Source: Ruminiclostridium sp.
GTDB taxonomy: Bacteria > Bacillota > Clostridia > Oscillospirales > Ruminococcaceae
DNA: 64,000 bases
Reading direction: 5' to 3'
Assembly: GCA_017935365.1 (NCBI GenBank)
Contig: JAGBHT010000037.1
Coordinates: 1-64,000 of the forward strand
The notes under the pieces are model-generated. The model did not search any database, was not told the origin of the DNA, and was given only the letters and a program-made list of their open reading frames with translations. The translations under genes and the position numbers were made by a program. This document shows positions 32,679 to 40,920 of the stretch, piece after piece. How positions within the stretch are numbered: position 1 is the first letter of the stretch; each line of letters begins with the position of its first letter.

Positions 32679-34621
32679 TCAGCTCTTGGTGAAATTTATC
32701 CTGAGCGATACATCGTAAATATCATCGCCCGTCGGAATTGTGACCGTGCCGTTTGTAACGGTCAGTGTGTCGCTTTCGTATGACTTTGCGTATCCGTCCA
32801 TTAATATGTCGGGGAGCGTCACGGTTTCGCCCTTGTTAGTGTATATGGTGTAATGGCTTTCCGCATTACCGTCAACATACACTTCAATGCCGAGCATAAC
32901 CATTGTGTCATCGTCCTTGGCATATCTGCCCCAGAAATAGACATCGCTGTCGGGCATTGTGTATTTTCCCATATCGTCTACAAGTGAAGCGTCCGTGCAT
33001 ATCCATGTTTCATTGAACATATAGCCGTCCTTGCGCGGCAGGTCGATATAAGCGAACATTTCCATGCCGACGGGAACATCGGTGATAGTCTGATACGGCT
33101 CTGTTTCACCGTCTATCATATAGTAGACATTGTGTGTCGCCGTTGTGTATATGCACTCAACACTTACATCGTTATGAGGCATCTGTGATTTTCACGAACA
33201 GGCAATTTTCAGTGAAATTCTTTGTGCCGTTATCGATACAGAGTACATCGCCCACGGCAAGAGAATTTTCTTCAAAATATTCCGCCGTAACCATATATTC
33301 GTCAACGTTGTCGGTAGCGAACAGCTTAGTCTTGTCAAGATACTTAATGTTGTCCCTGACTTCAATTATTTCGGACTGCTCCTTGTATATCTTGAATGTA
33401 TACTCGTTTACCGTTTCTTCAAGTCCCTTGAACTTTACACCCTCGGTAACCGTCATACGGTACATACAGCCCTTTGTGTAAGGAGTTTCGGGAACAAGCG
33501 TATATTCGTTTTCTCCGTCTGACGATACGGCAAACCTTTCGGGAGTATCGCCTGTAAATGCAGTCAGCGTGATATACTGCCATACATTGTCCGATGTTAT
33601 TTCTTGATCGGATATAAGTGTGACAGGGTGATTTTCCGCACAGTCTTCAACATAATAGGTCGTTCTCACACCGGGATTGAAATTGTCGGCGGAATCTATA
33701 AACGAAGCGTACAAAGTCATATCCTCGTTTACTGGAGTATTAGTAAAGAACTCGTTTGTGAATGCGGTATCGGTAAACCAGCCCATAAACGATTTGCCTG
33801 CACCGAATGATTCGGGAAGTCTGCTTATCGTTTCACCTTTTTTAACGGTTATCGGAGCTACCGATGTGCCGTCGCCCGCGTCAAATGTTACTGTAACTTC
33901 ATCGTTTTCGGCAGGCTTATTCTCGTTATATGTAAACTTTGCGGGTATTGTCTTTTTTACGCCGTTTACGGTTATATCCTTGCTTGCAGTCACGTTTCCG
34001 CTTGTATTCTGTAATACAACTTCATCTGCAAACATGTCTGTCGGAAGTGCCGTCAGCGAGATCACTGCGCATAAGAAGAACGACATTATCTTCTTGCCGT
34101 GCTTCTTTTTAATACCGAGTACCATAAGAGTTCCGCCTGATAAAACGCTGAGCGTCAGCCACAGAGGACAGAGTGTACCGCCCTGTAGGGGGATTATCGG
34201 GGTTATCCGGCTCTGTCGGATCTGTAGAATCACCGGGTCATCGGGCTCTGTCGGGTCAGTAGAATCACCGGGTTTCGCCGTCTTTTCTATGTAAGCGGTT
34301 ATTTCGTTTGTCTTGCTCTCCCCCTGCCGACAGTGCATATTCGCCATCGGTAAGCTTACCGCTTTTCAGCGTAAGTTCGTCCGGCAGTCCGATTTCTGAA
34401 CTTACCTTGTTAATTTCATAAATATTGCCGTTTTTTACAGTAAGCGCAATATTTACGTTTTCGCCCTCGTCATAGATTTCCTTATCCGTGATAATCGTTG
34501 CACTGACAAGCGACGCTTCCTGTGCCGCCGCAATAACAGTCATCACACCTGAGAATGCAAACAGTGCGACAAGCGTTATTATCGCCGCAAGACTTTTTTT
34601 GCTTTTGATTTTCTTGAACAT
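32679..34621 (-). pseudogene. Secreted/membrane surface protein broken by several frameshifts
   Basis: Three overlapping frames (34621-34265, 34347-33172, 33182-32679) read as one protein if small shifts are repaired. It starts MFKKIKSKKSLAAIITLVAL (signal/anchor), then an extracellular domain, a DSTDPTEPDDP-type linker, a sortase-like NPPTGG with membrane helix and KKKHGKK, a second hydrophobic segment (SFFLCAVISLTALPTDMFAD), and a Listeria-Bacteroides-type repeat (VTFDAGDGTSVAPITVKKGE ... FMGWFTDTAFTNEFF). Breaks: an extra G in a G-run near 34,325; a missing G near 34,229; an extra G near 34,182; an extra base near 33,180-33,190. It lies 15 bp from the TetR gene on the same strand. Function unknown; likely surface-attached. 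It may be intact in the cell if the shifts are read errors. Confidence 0.65.
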
Positions 34622-34636
34622 AACCCACCTCCGTTA

Positions 34637-35341
34637 TTACTTGCTGTTTTCGGTTTCACCTTCTATTGCTTTTTCAAGACCTGTTTCAGCCTTTGAGATC
34701 GTTTCTTCGATAAGCTTTCCGGCTACGGTGCTTAAATCAAATGCAAGTACCGCTTCAATCAGACTTTTTCTCTTTTCCGCAGGAACGTCATACAGCTTAA
34801 GACAGCATTCAAGAAAACGACTTATCTTCTTCTGTACCGTGAAATACATATCGCACTTCTTAGCCATAAAGCCGCGCATGATACTTGCCGACGCTATATC
34901 CGTTTCATAGAAATCCTTGTCCTCTGACCCCGGCATAAACGGCGATAATATAGCCTTTATCTGCGCCGATGTACTTTTATAAATATATTCGGAAGTACTC
35001 GGCAAGGTGTAGGCTACCACATAAAGCTCCCTTAATGGCTCGGACAGCTCGGTTATATATATCTGGAGCGAGGTTTCCAGACAGTAGACCATCAGCGGTT
35101 CAAGTTCCTTTGCAAACGAACGTGCCTTTGCAAACTGACTGTCGAACATTATCTTTGTAAAAGTTAACATAAGCGCTTCTTTATTTTCAAATGCCGCAAA
35201 GAACGATGTCGGCGACATTCCCGCCGCCTTTGAAATCTGTGCGGTGGTCGTCTTTTCGTATCCCTGCTCTAAAAACAATTTTATTGCCGCAAGGAGCATC
35301 TTGTTGCGCCTTGCTATACCTTTTGGTTGTAGTCCTTTCAA
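34637..35341 (-). CDS. TetR/AcrR-family transcriptional regulator
   Basis: A 234-residue regulator with an N-terminal TetR helix-turn-helix: RRNKMLLAAIKLFLEQGYEK and TTTAQISKAAGMSPTSFFAA (about 12-51), followed by a helical ligand domain. The start is a TTG (35339-35341) about nine bases after GGAG. The gene is transcribed toward the frameshifted surface protein and away from metNIQ. A TTGAGT/ACTCAA dyad at its own promoter suggests autoregulation. Ligand and target genes are unknown; the surface protein 15 bp downstream is the nearest candidate. Confidence 0.88.
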   Translation of the reverse strand: MKGLQPKGIARRNKMLLAAIKLFLEQGYEKTTTAQISKAAGMSPTSFFAAFENKEALMLTFTKIMFDSQFAKARSFAKELEPLMVYCLETSLQIYITELSEPLRELYVVAYTLPSTSEYIYKSTSAQIKAILSPFMPGSEDKDFYETDIASASIMRGFMAKKCDMYFTVQKKISRFLECCLKLYDVPAEKRKSLIEAVLAFDLSTVAGKLIEETISKAETGLEKAIEGETENSK

Positions 35342-35367
35342 GTTCTCTTCTCCTTATCAGGCTCAAA

Positions 35368-35402
35368 ATTATAGTTATGAATTTAGTTTTGAGTTTACTC
35401 AA
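35368..35402 (-). promoter_or_regulatory. TetR-gene promoter with a dyad operator at -35
   Basis: Reverse strand -10 TATAAT (35368-35373). A perfect dyad TTGAGT-TT-ACTCAA (35389-35402) covers the -35 position. The size and placement fit a TetR autoregulatory site. Confidence 0.5.
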
Positions 35403-35546
35403 TTACAGCATAATGATATGGAAATGTCAACGTATATTGGAATTTATTTAAAACAAATTTTCTTTTTATGCTTGTCGGACTTCTGTTTTATACAAAACCC
35501 ACAAAACAGATAAGAATTAAATAAAAGTTTTCGTCAAACCAATTCC

Positions 35547-35585
35547 ACTAAACCTATTGACAACCTAGGTTTAGTATGTTATACT
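35547..35585 (+). promoter_or_regulatory. metNIQ promoter, -35 inside a perfect 10-bp dyad
   Basis: TTGACA (35557-35562), 17-bp spacer, TATACT (35580-35585). The -35 lies exactly between dyad arms ACTAAACCTA (35547-35556) and TAGGTTTAGT (35566-35575). A repressor bound here would block RNA polymerase. The predicted start is near 35,592, about 31 nt before the leader ORF. Confidence 0.75.
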
Positions 35586-35622
35586 CATAACAACGAAAAC
35601 GAAAGGGGCTGACGAAATTAAA

Positions 35623-35697
35623 ATGATGAACATAATGCGAATGAATGAAATGTGTGAAGCCAACATAATAATGCGTCTGTCCCGCAAGAGTGTCTGA
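35623..35697 (+). CDS. Methionine-rich leader peptide of metNIQ (24 aa)
   Basis: An ATG-ATG start and a 24-codon frame ending in TGA encode MMNIMRMNEMCEANIIMR followed by LSRKSV. Six of 24 residues are Met, five in the first ten codons. The frame lies inside the 5' leader of the methionine transporter operon and ends 22 nt before a terminator. The nearest purine-rich site (AAAGGGG) is about 14 nt upstream, further than ideal, so translation is probably inefficient or uses context I cannot see. The role inferred is to sense charged Met-tRNA by ribosome stalling, not to make a functional protein. No S-box or T-box features (such as GGTGG-ACCGCG) are visible between the promoter and metN. Confidence 0.65.
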   Translation: MMNIMRMNEMCEANIIMRLSRKSV

Positions 35698-35750
35698 GCC
35701 TCTCAGAACTTTAAACGCACGGACGCAGAAAATAAGCGTCCGTTATTTTT
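35672..35750 (+). terminator. Attenuator: terminator with a competing antiterminator segment
   Basis: Terminator stem ACGGACGC (35719-35726) / GCGTCCGT (35736-35743) with a 9-nt loop, then TTATTTTT. Within the leader ORF, TGCGTCTGT (35671-35679, spanning the last Met codon) can pair with ACGGACGCA (9 bp, one G-U), so it competes for the 5' arm of the terminator. A ribosome stalled at the early Met codons leaves this segment free (antitermination). A ribosome reaching the stop codon covers it (termination). Confidence 0.65.
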
Positions 35751-35762
35751 ATGGGAGGATAT

Positions 35763-36749
35763 ATGATAGAACTTAAAAACCTTGAAAAGACGTACCGTAC
35801 CTCAAAGGGCAGTGTTACAGCAATAAGAGATATAAACATTACGATAAATGACGGCGAGATATTCGGTATCATCGGACTTTCCGGTGCCGGCAAAAGTACA
35901 CTCGTCCGCTGTATAAACTACCTTGAACGCCCCACATCGGGACAGGTAATAATAGACGGCAAGGAGCTGGGCAAGCTCAGCAACAAAGAGCTTTTAAAAA
36001 CACGACAGAACATAGGAATGGTGTTCCAGGGCTTCAATCTTCTTACACAGAGAAACGTAATAAAGAACATCTGCTATCCACTTGAGATCGCAGGTATGAA
36101 AAAAGCGGACGCTGTAAAGAGAGCCGAGAGCCTGCTTGAGCTTGTAGGACTTTCAGACAAGGCTAAGGCGTATCCGTCACAGCTTTCGGGAGGACAGAAG
36201 CAGAGAGTAGCAATAGCAAGAGCGCTCGCCGCAAAAACGCACTATCTTCTGTGCGACGAGGCAACAAGCGCACTTGACCCCGACACAACAAGGTCGGTGC
36301 TTGAGCTTCTTAAAAAAATCAACCGCACACTCGGAGTTACCATAATTGTGATAACTCACGAGATGAAGGTAATAGACAGTATATGCGACAGGGTCGCAGT
36401 GCTTGATAACAGCACGGTCGCAGAGATAGGCGATGTCAGAACGGTATTTGCAAATCCTCAGTCGGATATAGCAAGAAAGCTTATCATGCCGCAGGGCGAG
36501 CTTCCCGTTACAAGTGAGAACGGAAAGAAGATAAGAATTATCTACAACGGCGAAAACTCTTCTAAGTCGCTGTTATCCGATATGATATTAAAATGCAACA
36601 CTCCCGTCAACATTCTTCACGCCGATACGAAAGATATTGACGGCAAGGCTTACGGTCAGATACTGGTACAGTTACCCGATGACGAAACATCAGCAGAAAA
36701 GATAACTGCTTATCTCAAAGCCAACAGTGTTACTTATTCACAGGTATAA
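35763..36749 (+). CDS. metN: Methionine ABC transporter ATP-binding protein MetN
   Basis: A 328-residue ATPase: GIIGLSGAGKSTLVRCINYL (Walker A), MVFQGFNLLTQRNV (Q-loop), [20 protein letters not shown] (signature), LLCDEATSALDPDTTRSVLE (Walker B). The C-terminal part (about 250-328) is a NIL domain that binds methionine and mediates trans-inhibition in known MetN. ATG at 35763 follows GGGAGGATAT; the in-frame ATG at 35,751 lies in the ribosome-site region. It begins 13 nt after the attenuator T-run. Confidence 0.96.
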   Translation: MIELKNLEKTYRTSKGSVTAIRDINITINDGEIFGIIGLSGAGKSTLVRCINYLERPTSGQVIIDGKELGKLSNKELLKTRQNIGMVFQGFNLLTQRNVIKNICYPLEIAGMKKADAVKRAESLLELVGLSDKAKAYPSQLSGGQKQRVAIARALAAKTHYLLCDEATSALDPDTTRSVLELLKKINRTLGVTIIVITHEMKVIDSICDRVAVLDNSTVAEIGDVRTVFANPQSDIARKLIMPQGELPVTSENGKKIRIIYNGENSSKSLLSDMILKCNTPVNILHADTKDIDGKAYGQILVQLPDDETSAEKITAYLKANSVTYSQV

Positions 36750-36762
36750 GGGGGAACGGAAA

Positions 36763-37440
36763 ATGTCAAGCGATCTTATACAGCTGTGGGATAAAGGCGT
36801 GCTTTTACAGGGTATATGGGAAACAATATACTTAACATTCATCTCATCGTTCATTGCTTACGTTTTCGGACTTCCGATAGGCGTACTGCTTACAGTGACC
36901 GACAAGGACGGTATCCACCCTATCCCGTGGCTCAACAAAATAATCGGTGTTATAGTAAACATCTTCCGCAGTATACCGTTCATCATTCTGATGGTTGCGT
37001 GCTTACCGGCGGCAAAGGTTATTGTCGGAACAAGTCTTGGCAATAAGGCAATGATAGTAATGCTCGTTATAGCGGCTATACCTTATGTGGCAAGAATGAC
37101 GGAATCCTCTTTCAAAGAGGTTGACAAAGGCGTTATTGAGGCGGCTCAGGCAATGGGCAGCTCCACATTCAAGATAATATACAAGGTGCTTATCCCGGAG
37201 GCAAAGCCCGCACTTATGGTCGGTGCAGTCATTTCACTGGTAACCATTCTCGGTTACTCCGCAATGGCAGGAACGATCGGCGGTGGCGGACTCGGTATGA
37301 TAGCTATTTCATTCGGTTATCAGCGTTTCAATAACGATATTGTGTGGATATGCGTACTGCTTACGGTTATTATCGTACAGCTCATCCAGGAGCTTGGTAT
37401 GCTGATAGCGCGCAAGGCGGACAAACGTATAAACAAGTAA
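36763..37440 (+). CDS. metI: Methionine ABC transporter permease MetI
   Basis: A 225-residue membrane protein with five predicted helices. GIWETIYLTFISSFIAYVFG, NIFRSIPFIILMVACLPAAK, EVDKGVIEAAQAMGSSTFKI (EAA loop) and SAMAGTIGGGGLGMIAISFG match MetI. ATG at 36763 after AAGGGGGAACGG, 13 bp after the metN stop. It works as a homodimer with MetN and receives methionine from MetQ. Confidence 0.95.
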   Translation: MSSDLIQLWDKGVLLQGIWETIYLTFISSFIAYVFGLPIGVLLTVTDKDGIHPIPWLNKIIGVIVNIFRSIPFIILMVACLPAAKVIVGTSLGNKAMIVMLVIAAIPYVARMTESSFKEVDKGVIEAAQAMGSSTFKIIYKVLIPEAKPALMVGAVISLVTILGYSAMAGTIGGGGLGMIAISFGYQRFNNDIVWICVLLTVIIVQLIQELGMLIARKADKRINK

Positions 37441-37453
37441 GGAGAGATATAAT

Positions 37454-37525
37454 ATGTCACTGCTTTTCATAAAGCTGTTACGACAGAACTTCCGTTTCGG
37501 ACGAATGTGCCGATGTTGTATATAA
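37454..37525 (+). CDS. Possible small ORF between metI and metQ (23 aa)
   Basis: ATG preceded by GGAGAGATATAAT, 13 bp after the metI stop, encodes 23 residues (MSLLFIKLLRQNFRFGRMCR then CCI). The ribosome site is good, but the peptide has no recognisable features. The 190-bp gap also has small hairpins (ACCGT/ACGGT; GCGGT/ACCGC before the metQ ribosome site). It could be a translated small protein, a coupling ORF or chance. Confidence 0.35.
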   Translation: MSLLFIKLLRQNFRFGRMCRCCI

Positions 37526-37632
37526 CGTATATAACAGAGATAAAACCGTAAAATAACGGTGCAGAACAAAGAAAGATAAATAAAAAAATACAACATTGAC
37601 AGGCGGTAAAACCGCAGAAACGGAGAATTAAC

Positions 37633-38547
37633 ATGAAAAAGATTTTATCATTAATACTTACAGCGGCTCTTGCAGGCGCAACACTTACAGCGTGCAGCTC
37701 AAACGGCACAAGCTCAACAGCATCTTCCAACGACGCTTCATCGGCAGATGCAACATCATCAACATCAAGCGCAACTGAAAGCTCGGCAGACAACACAGCA
37801 GATACAGACAAGGTTATCAAGATCGGTGCAACAGCAACACCCCACGGCGAAATCCTTGAATTCGTAAAGGACAAGCTTGCTAAGGACGGCTATGACCTCC
37901 AGATCACAATATATGATGACTATGTACTGCCCAACAACGCAGTAGCAAGCGGCGAACTTGACGCTAACTACCATCAGCACACACCTTACCTCAACAACTA
38001 CAACGAGAAGAACGGTACAGATTTAGTACCTGCCGCACTTATCCACTATGAGCCTTTCGGTCTTTACGGTAACGGCGTTGAAAAGATCGCTGATATCAAG
38101 GAAGGCGCTTCGATCGTAATCCCCGCCGATGACAGCAACGAAACAAGAGCACTTCTTCTTTTACAGCAGGAAGGTCTTATCGATCTCCCCGAGGGCGCAA
38201 ACGCTAAGGACGGTGTTACAACACTTGACATCAAGGACGACCACGGCTACAAGATAACAACAGTTCAGGCTGATACGGTTGCCGCTCAGTTTGCAAACAG
38301 CGACGCAGGTTCTTTAGCAGTAATCAACGGTAACTATGCTCTCGCCGCAGGTCTTGACATAAGCAAGGCTCTCGCAGTTGAAGACGCTTCAGGTGATGCG
38401 GCTCAGACATACGCTAACATAGTAGCAGTTAAGAGCGGTAACGAAAATCTCCCCAAGATCCAGGCTCTTATCAATGCTCTTAAGTCTGATGACGTAAAGA
38501 ACTTCATCAACGAAAAGTACAACGGCGCAGTTGTAGCGATCTTCTGA
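37633..38547 (+). CDS. metQ: Methionine ABC transporter substrate-binding lipoprotein MetQ (NlpA family)
   Basis: A 304-residue lipoprotein. Signal peptide with lipobox ATLTACSSN (Cys about 21), a Ser/Thr/Asp-rich linker (about 22-55), then VIKIGATATPHGEILEFVKD, YVLPNNAVASGELDANYHQH and NYALAAGLDISKAL, typical of NlpA/MetQ. It binds methionine at the cell surface for MetNI. It is the last gene of the operon and is followed by a strong terminator. The MetN NIL domain and the Met-rich leader support methionine as ligand. Confidence 0.95.
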   Translation: MKKILSLILTAALAGATLTACSSNGTSSTASSNDASSADATSSTSSATESSADNTADTDKVIKIGATATPHGEILEFVKDKLAKDGYDLQITIYDDYVLPNNAVASGELDANYHQHTPYLNNYNEKNGTDLVPAALIHYEPFGLYGNGVEKIADIKEGASIVIPADDSNETRALLLLQQEGLIDLPEGANAKDGVTTLDIKDDHGYKITTVQADTVAAQFANSDAGSLAVINGNYALAAGLDISKALAVEDASGDAAQTYANIVAVKSGNENLPKIQALINALKSDDVKNFINEKYNGAVVAIF

Positions 38548-38598
38548 TCGGCTTGAAACAAGCAGATAACAACATTTTTCTTCAACGGTAAGTAATAT

Positions 38599-38638
38599 AA
38601 AACGGACGGCTGTCGGTAAAACGACAGCCGTCCGTTTT
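38599..38638. terminator. Bidirectional terminator between metQ and gerAC
   Basis: Perfect 17-bp stem (arms AAAACGGACGGCTGTCG and CGACAGCCGTCCGTTTT), 6-nt loop, T-runs on both strands between convergent genes. Confidence 0.93.
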
Positions 38639-38639
38639 G

Positions 38640-39848
38640 TCATGCCGTATTAAGTCCGAGTGAGAATATATCGATAGCAACGCTTACATTATAATCGCTG
38701 TCTGCAATTATCTCACCTATCCTGTCCTTGTTTTCGGTATAGAATTTATTACAGCATCTGCAAAGAGTGTTTTCAAGCCCGAACACATCACACCCCTTGC
38801 CTGCAACCGGTATGACCGAATCTTTTATCATGCGCCGCAGTTCGTTTTCGGCGGCTTTCGTTACAACGTTCACAGCGTCCGGATCGCCCTCTTTGATGTT
38901 ACCGCGCGAACCTATTTTTCCCGACGCTTTGAGCGAAATATCAAAAGTGACCTTGCCGTCTTTTTCCTTTGCGGTCACACTTCGCGTTATATCATTAAGC
39001 GTAATACTCGGCTTTGCGTACTTTTCAAGCGGTACGGTGAACGAATACTCGGAAGGGCGTCCCGTCATAAAAAACACCGCTGTAGATGTGTCGGCGTTTA
39101 CCTGTGACAGTTCCACACCGTCTTTGAATATCACTCCGCCATCAAGGATAATAGTTGTTTCTCCGTCCTCGCTCTGCTCTTCTCCGCCGCTCTTGCCGCT
39201 GTCGTCGCCTTCTTTAGGTATAGTAACATCGGTTTTGAGCTCCGCGGTTTTAAGTAGCGGCAGAAACGCGCTTCTTGTACCTGTACACAGAATTGTCATT
39301 ACCCTGTAAGGGTAGCTGTAAACGCATCTTCCCTCGCTTGCCGCATTTCTGATAAGATCGGACAATCTCTGTGATGAGGTCGAGCCCTCTTTGAAGCGGA
39401 TATCAAGCAGTTCTTCGGCGGTGTTTTCCGCTGCGGCTACATACGCCTGCGGGTGTGAGTGGAAATTGCCTATAAAAAATTCAATCGTCTGCTCAAGGTC
39501 ATATTTTCTCAGCTCCCTGCCGATTATTATCAGCCTGTTTTCGCTGAGAAGCAGGTCCTTTCCGGTTAGCAACGATGCGTTTTTAGCCGCCGAAAACACA
39601 TTATCCCCCTCGCCTACGCTCTTGAGCACGTTGTCCTGCGTTTTGTCGATCTGATTCTGTCCACCCTCGCTCGACTGATTAAAATACTGCATACTTATAC
39701 GGTAAACTTTCCTGTCCGGCAGGTAGTCAATTCCTATCGCCTGCACTATTGCTCTGTCGGCAAGATCGACATAATTGACACAGCCGCACAGACTTAGTGT
39801 AAACACGGCAAGCACAGCCACTGCCGCAGTCCTAAATATTTTCATCAT
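38640..39848 (-). CDS. Ger(x)C-family spore germination lipoprotein (GerAC-like)
   Basis: A 402-residue lipoprotein, the C subunit of a germinant receptor. Signal peptide and lipobox LSLCGCVNY (Cys about 23), the N-terminal domain opening VDLADRAIVQAIGIDYLPDR and the C-terminal domain with EGDPDAVNVVTKAAENELRR. It sits outside the inner spore membrane beside GerAA and GerAB. Its start overlaps the end of gerAB by 17 bp. It is third in the leftward gerA-type operon. Confidence 0.93.
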   Translation of the reverse strand: MMKIFRTAAVAVLAVFTLSLCGCVNYVDLADRAIVQAIGIDYLPDRKVYRISMQYFNQSSEGGQNQIDKTQDNVLKSVGEGDNVFSAAKNASLLTGKDLLLSENRLIIIGRELRKYDLEQTIEFFIGNFHSHPQAYVAAAENTAEELLDIRFKEGSTSSQRLSDLIRNAASEGRCVYSYPYRVMTILCTGTRSAFLPLLKTAELKTDVTIPKEGDDSGKSGGEEQSEDGETTIILDGGVIFKDGVELSQVNADTSTAVFFMTGRPSEYSFTVPLEKYAKPSITLNDITRSVTAKEKDGKVTFDISLKASGKIGSRGNIKEGDPDAVNVVTKAAENELRRMIKDSVIPVAGKGCDVFGLENTLCRCCNKFYTENKDRIGEIIADSDYNVSVAIDIFSLGLNTA

Positions 39849-40920
39849 TCTTTTTCACCCTCCTGCTTTGCTTTTTCCTGCCTGCCGCAAGGACTATAAG
39901 CGGAACAACTACACCGCCGAGCAATATGTGTATTCCGCTGTTCATAACATCAGTCATTCTGTCGTATATGCCTGCGTCGCTTCCGAGAATTATACAAAGC
40001 ATAAAAACAAGAAATCCGGTTACCGTAAGCGCAAGCTTTGTGCGGGGCTTTTTACTGCAAACGGCATAAATTCTGCCGATGCAATAAATAAGCAGTGCGG
40101 TTTTTATTATTCCGCACATCAGCCAGACTATGGCGTCTATGCCGTCAAGCCGCTGAAACAGCACAATATCAGACAATGACGCGATGATATAAAGCGGATA
40201 TTCGACCTTGCTCATATAAGGACCGAGTATCAGGTTATACAGCAGATTGAGAAGCTCCAGCAGAATAAGAAGTATCGGGAGGTAATAAAGTACCGTCCTG
40301 TGCGGCTTTCTGCGCAGTTCATCGGTAATTACGGCAAATATCAGTATCTCGCTGTTCATACTTATCTCGGAGATAAGGCTTTTGAAGAAGTACGTACGAT
40401 CGTTTGCAAGAGAAAAATAAAGGTGATCCGGCTCTGTCTTGTCCCACATTGTAACACCTATAAGGAATATCAGCAAACCGAATATGACCGCCGCAAAGAC
40501 AGAACTTCTTGTAACGGCGCTCAGTCCCTTTGCCGCACCGTATACCGCCGCCGCAGTTATCCCAGCTATCCCCGATACGGTTACGATATTGTTGAGAAGC
40601 GTGTCCGTGACATAATGTTGTAAGCTCAGCACCGTCTGTACGGCAGTCATCGTAAGCAGAACAGACATAATAACGCCTGCCGTTATTCCGAATGCTTTAT
40701 TTCTGCGCATTGTGGCTGTTATCACACTGTCACCCCTGAATTTAAGCGTTACGGCTATAACAGGCAGATAAAGCAGTGCAACAACCAGCTTTGCAAGTAA
40801 TATCACTATAAATCTGTCAGTGCCGTACCTGAACATTTCTCCGGGGATAGTCGTCATTTCTGCCGACAATCTGCACGCAAGAAAGGCGATAACAAGCTGT
40901 CTGTTACTTATTCTGCTCAT
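39832..40920 (-). CDS. Spore germination permease-like protein (GerAB/GerKB family)
   Basis: A 362-residue membrane protein with about ten helices, of the amino acid/polyamine-type fold used by the B subunit of germinant receptors. It begins ISNRQLVIAFLACRLSAEMT (characteristic GerAB N-terminus). It overlaps gerAA and gerAC by 17 bp at each end, a tightly coupled three-gene operon. It probably forms the germinant-binding site; the germinant is unknown. Confidence 0.92.
   Translation of the reverse strand: MSRISNRQLVIAFLACRLSAEMTTIPGEMFRYGTDRFIVILLAKLVVALLYLPVIAVTLKFRGDSVITATMRRNKAFGITAGVIMSVLLTMTAVQTVLSLQHYVTDTLLNNIVTVSGIAGITAAAVYGAAKGLSAVTRSSVFAAVIFGLLIFLIGVTMWDKTEPDHLYFSLANDRTYFFKSLISEISMNSEILIFAVITDELRRKPHRTVLYYLPILLILLELLNLLYNLILGPYMSKVEYPLYIIASLSDIVLFQRLDGIDAIVWLMCGIIKTALLIYCIGRIYAVCSKKPRTKLALTVTGFLVFMLCIILGSDAGIYDRMTDVMNSGIHILLGGVVVPLIVLAAGRKKQSRRVKKNDENI

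Noticed and set aside
34175..34200. True sortase-anchored C-terminus at NPPTGG
   Set aside because: Coding continues after the basic tail in the same frame; kept as an internal feature, not as a gene end.
35586..35762. SAM (S-box) riboswitch or T-box in the metN leader
   Set aside because: No T-box sequence GGTGG-ACCGCG-like and no multi-helix core; the space is filled by the leader ORF and one terminator.
37490..37632. Riboswitch before metQ
   Set aside because: Only small independent hairpins; no recognisable ligand-binding core.
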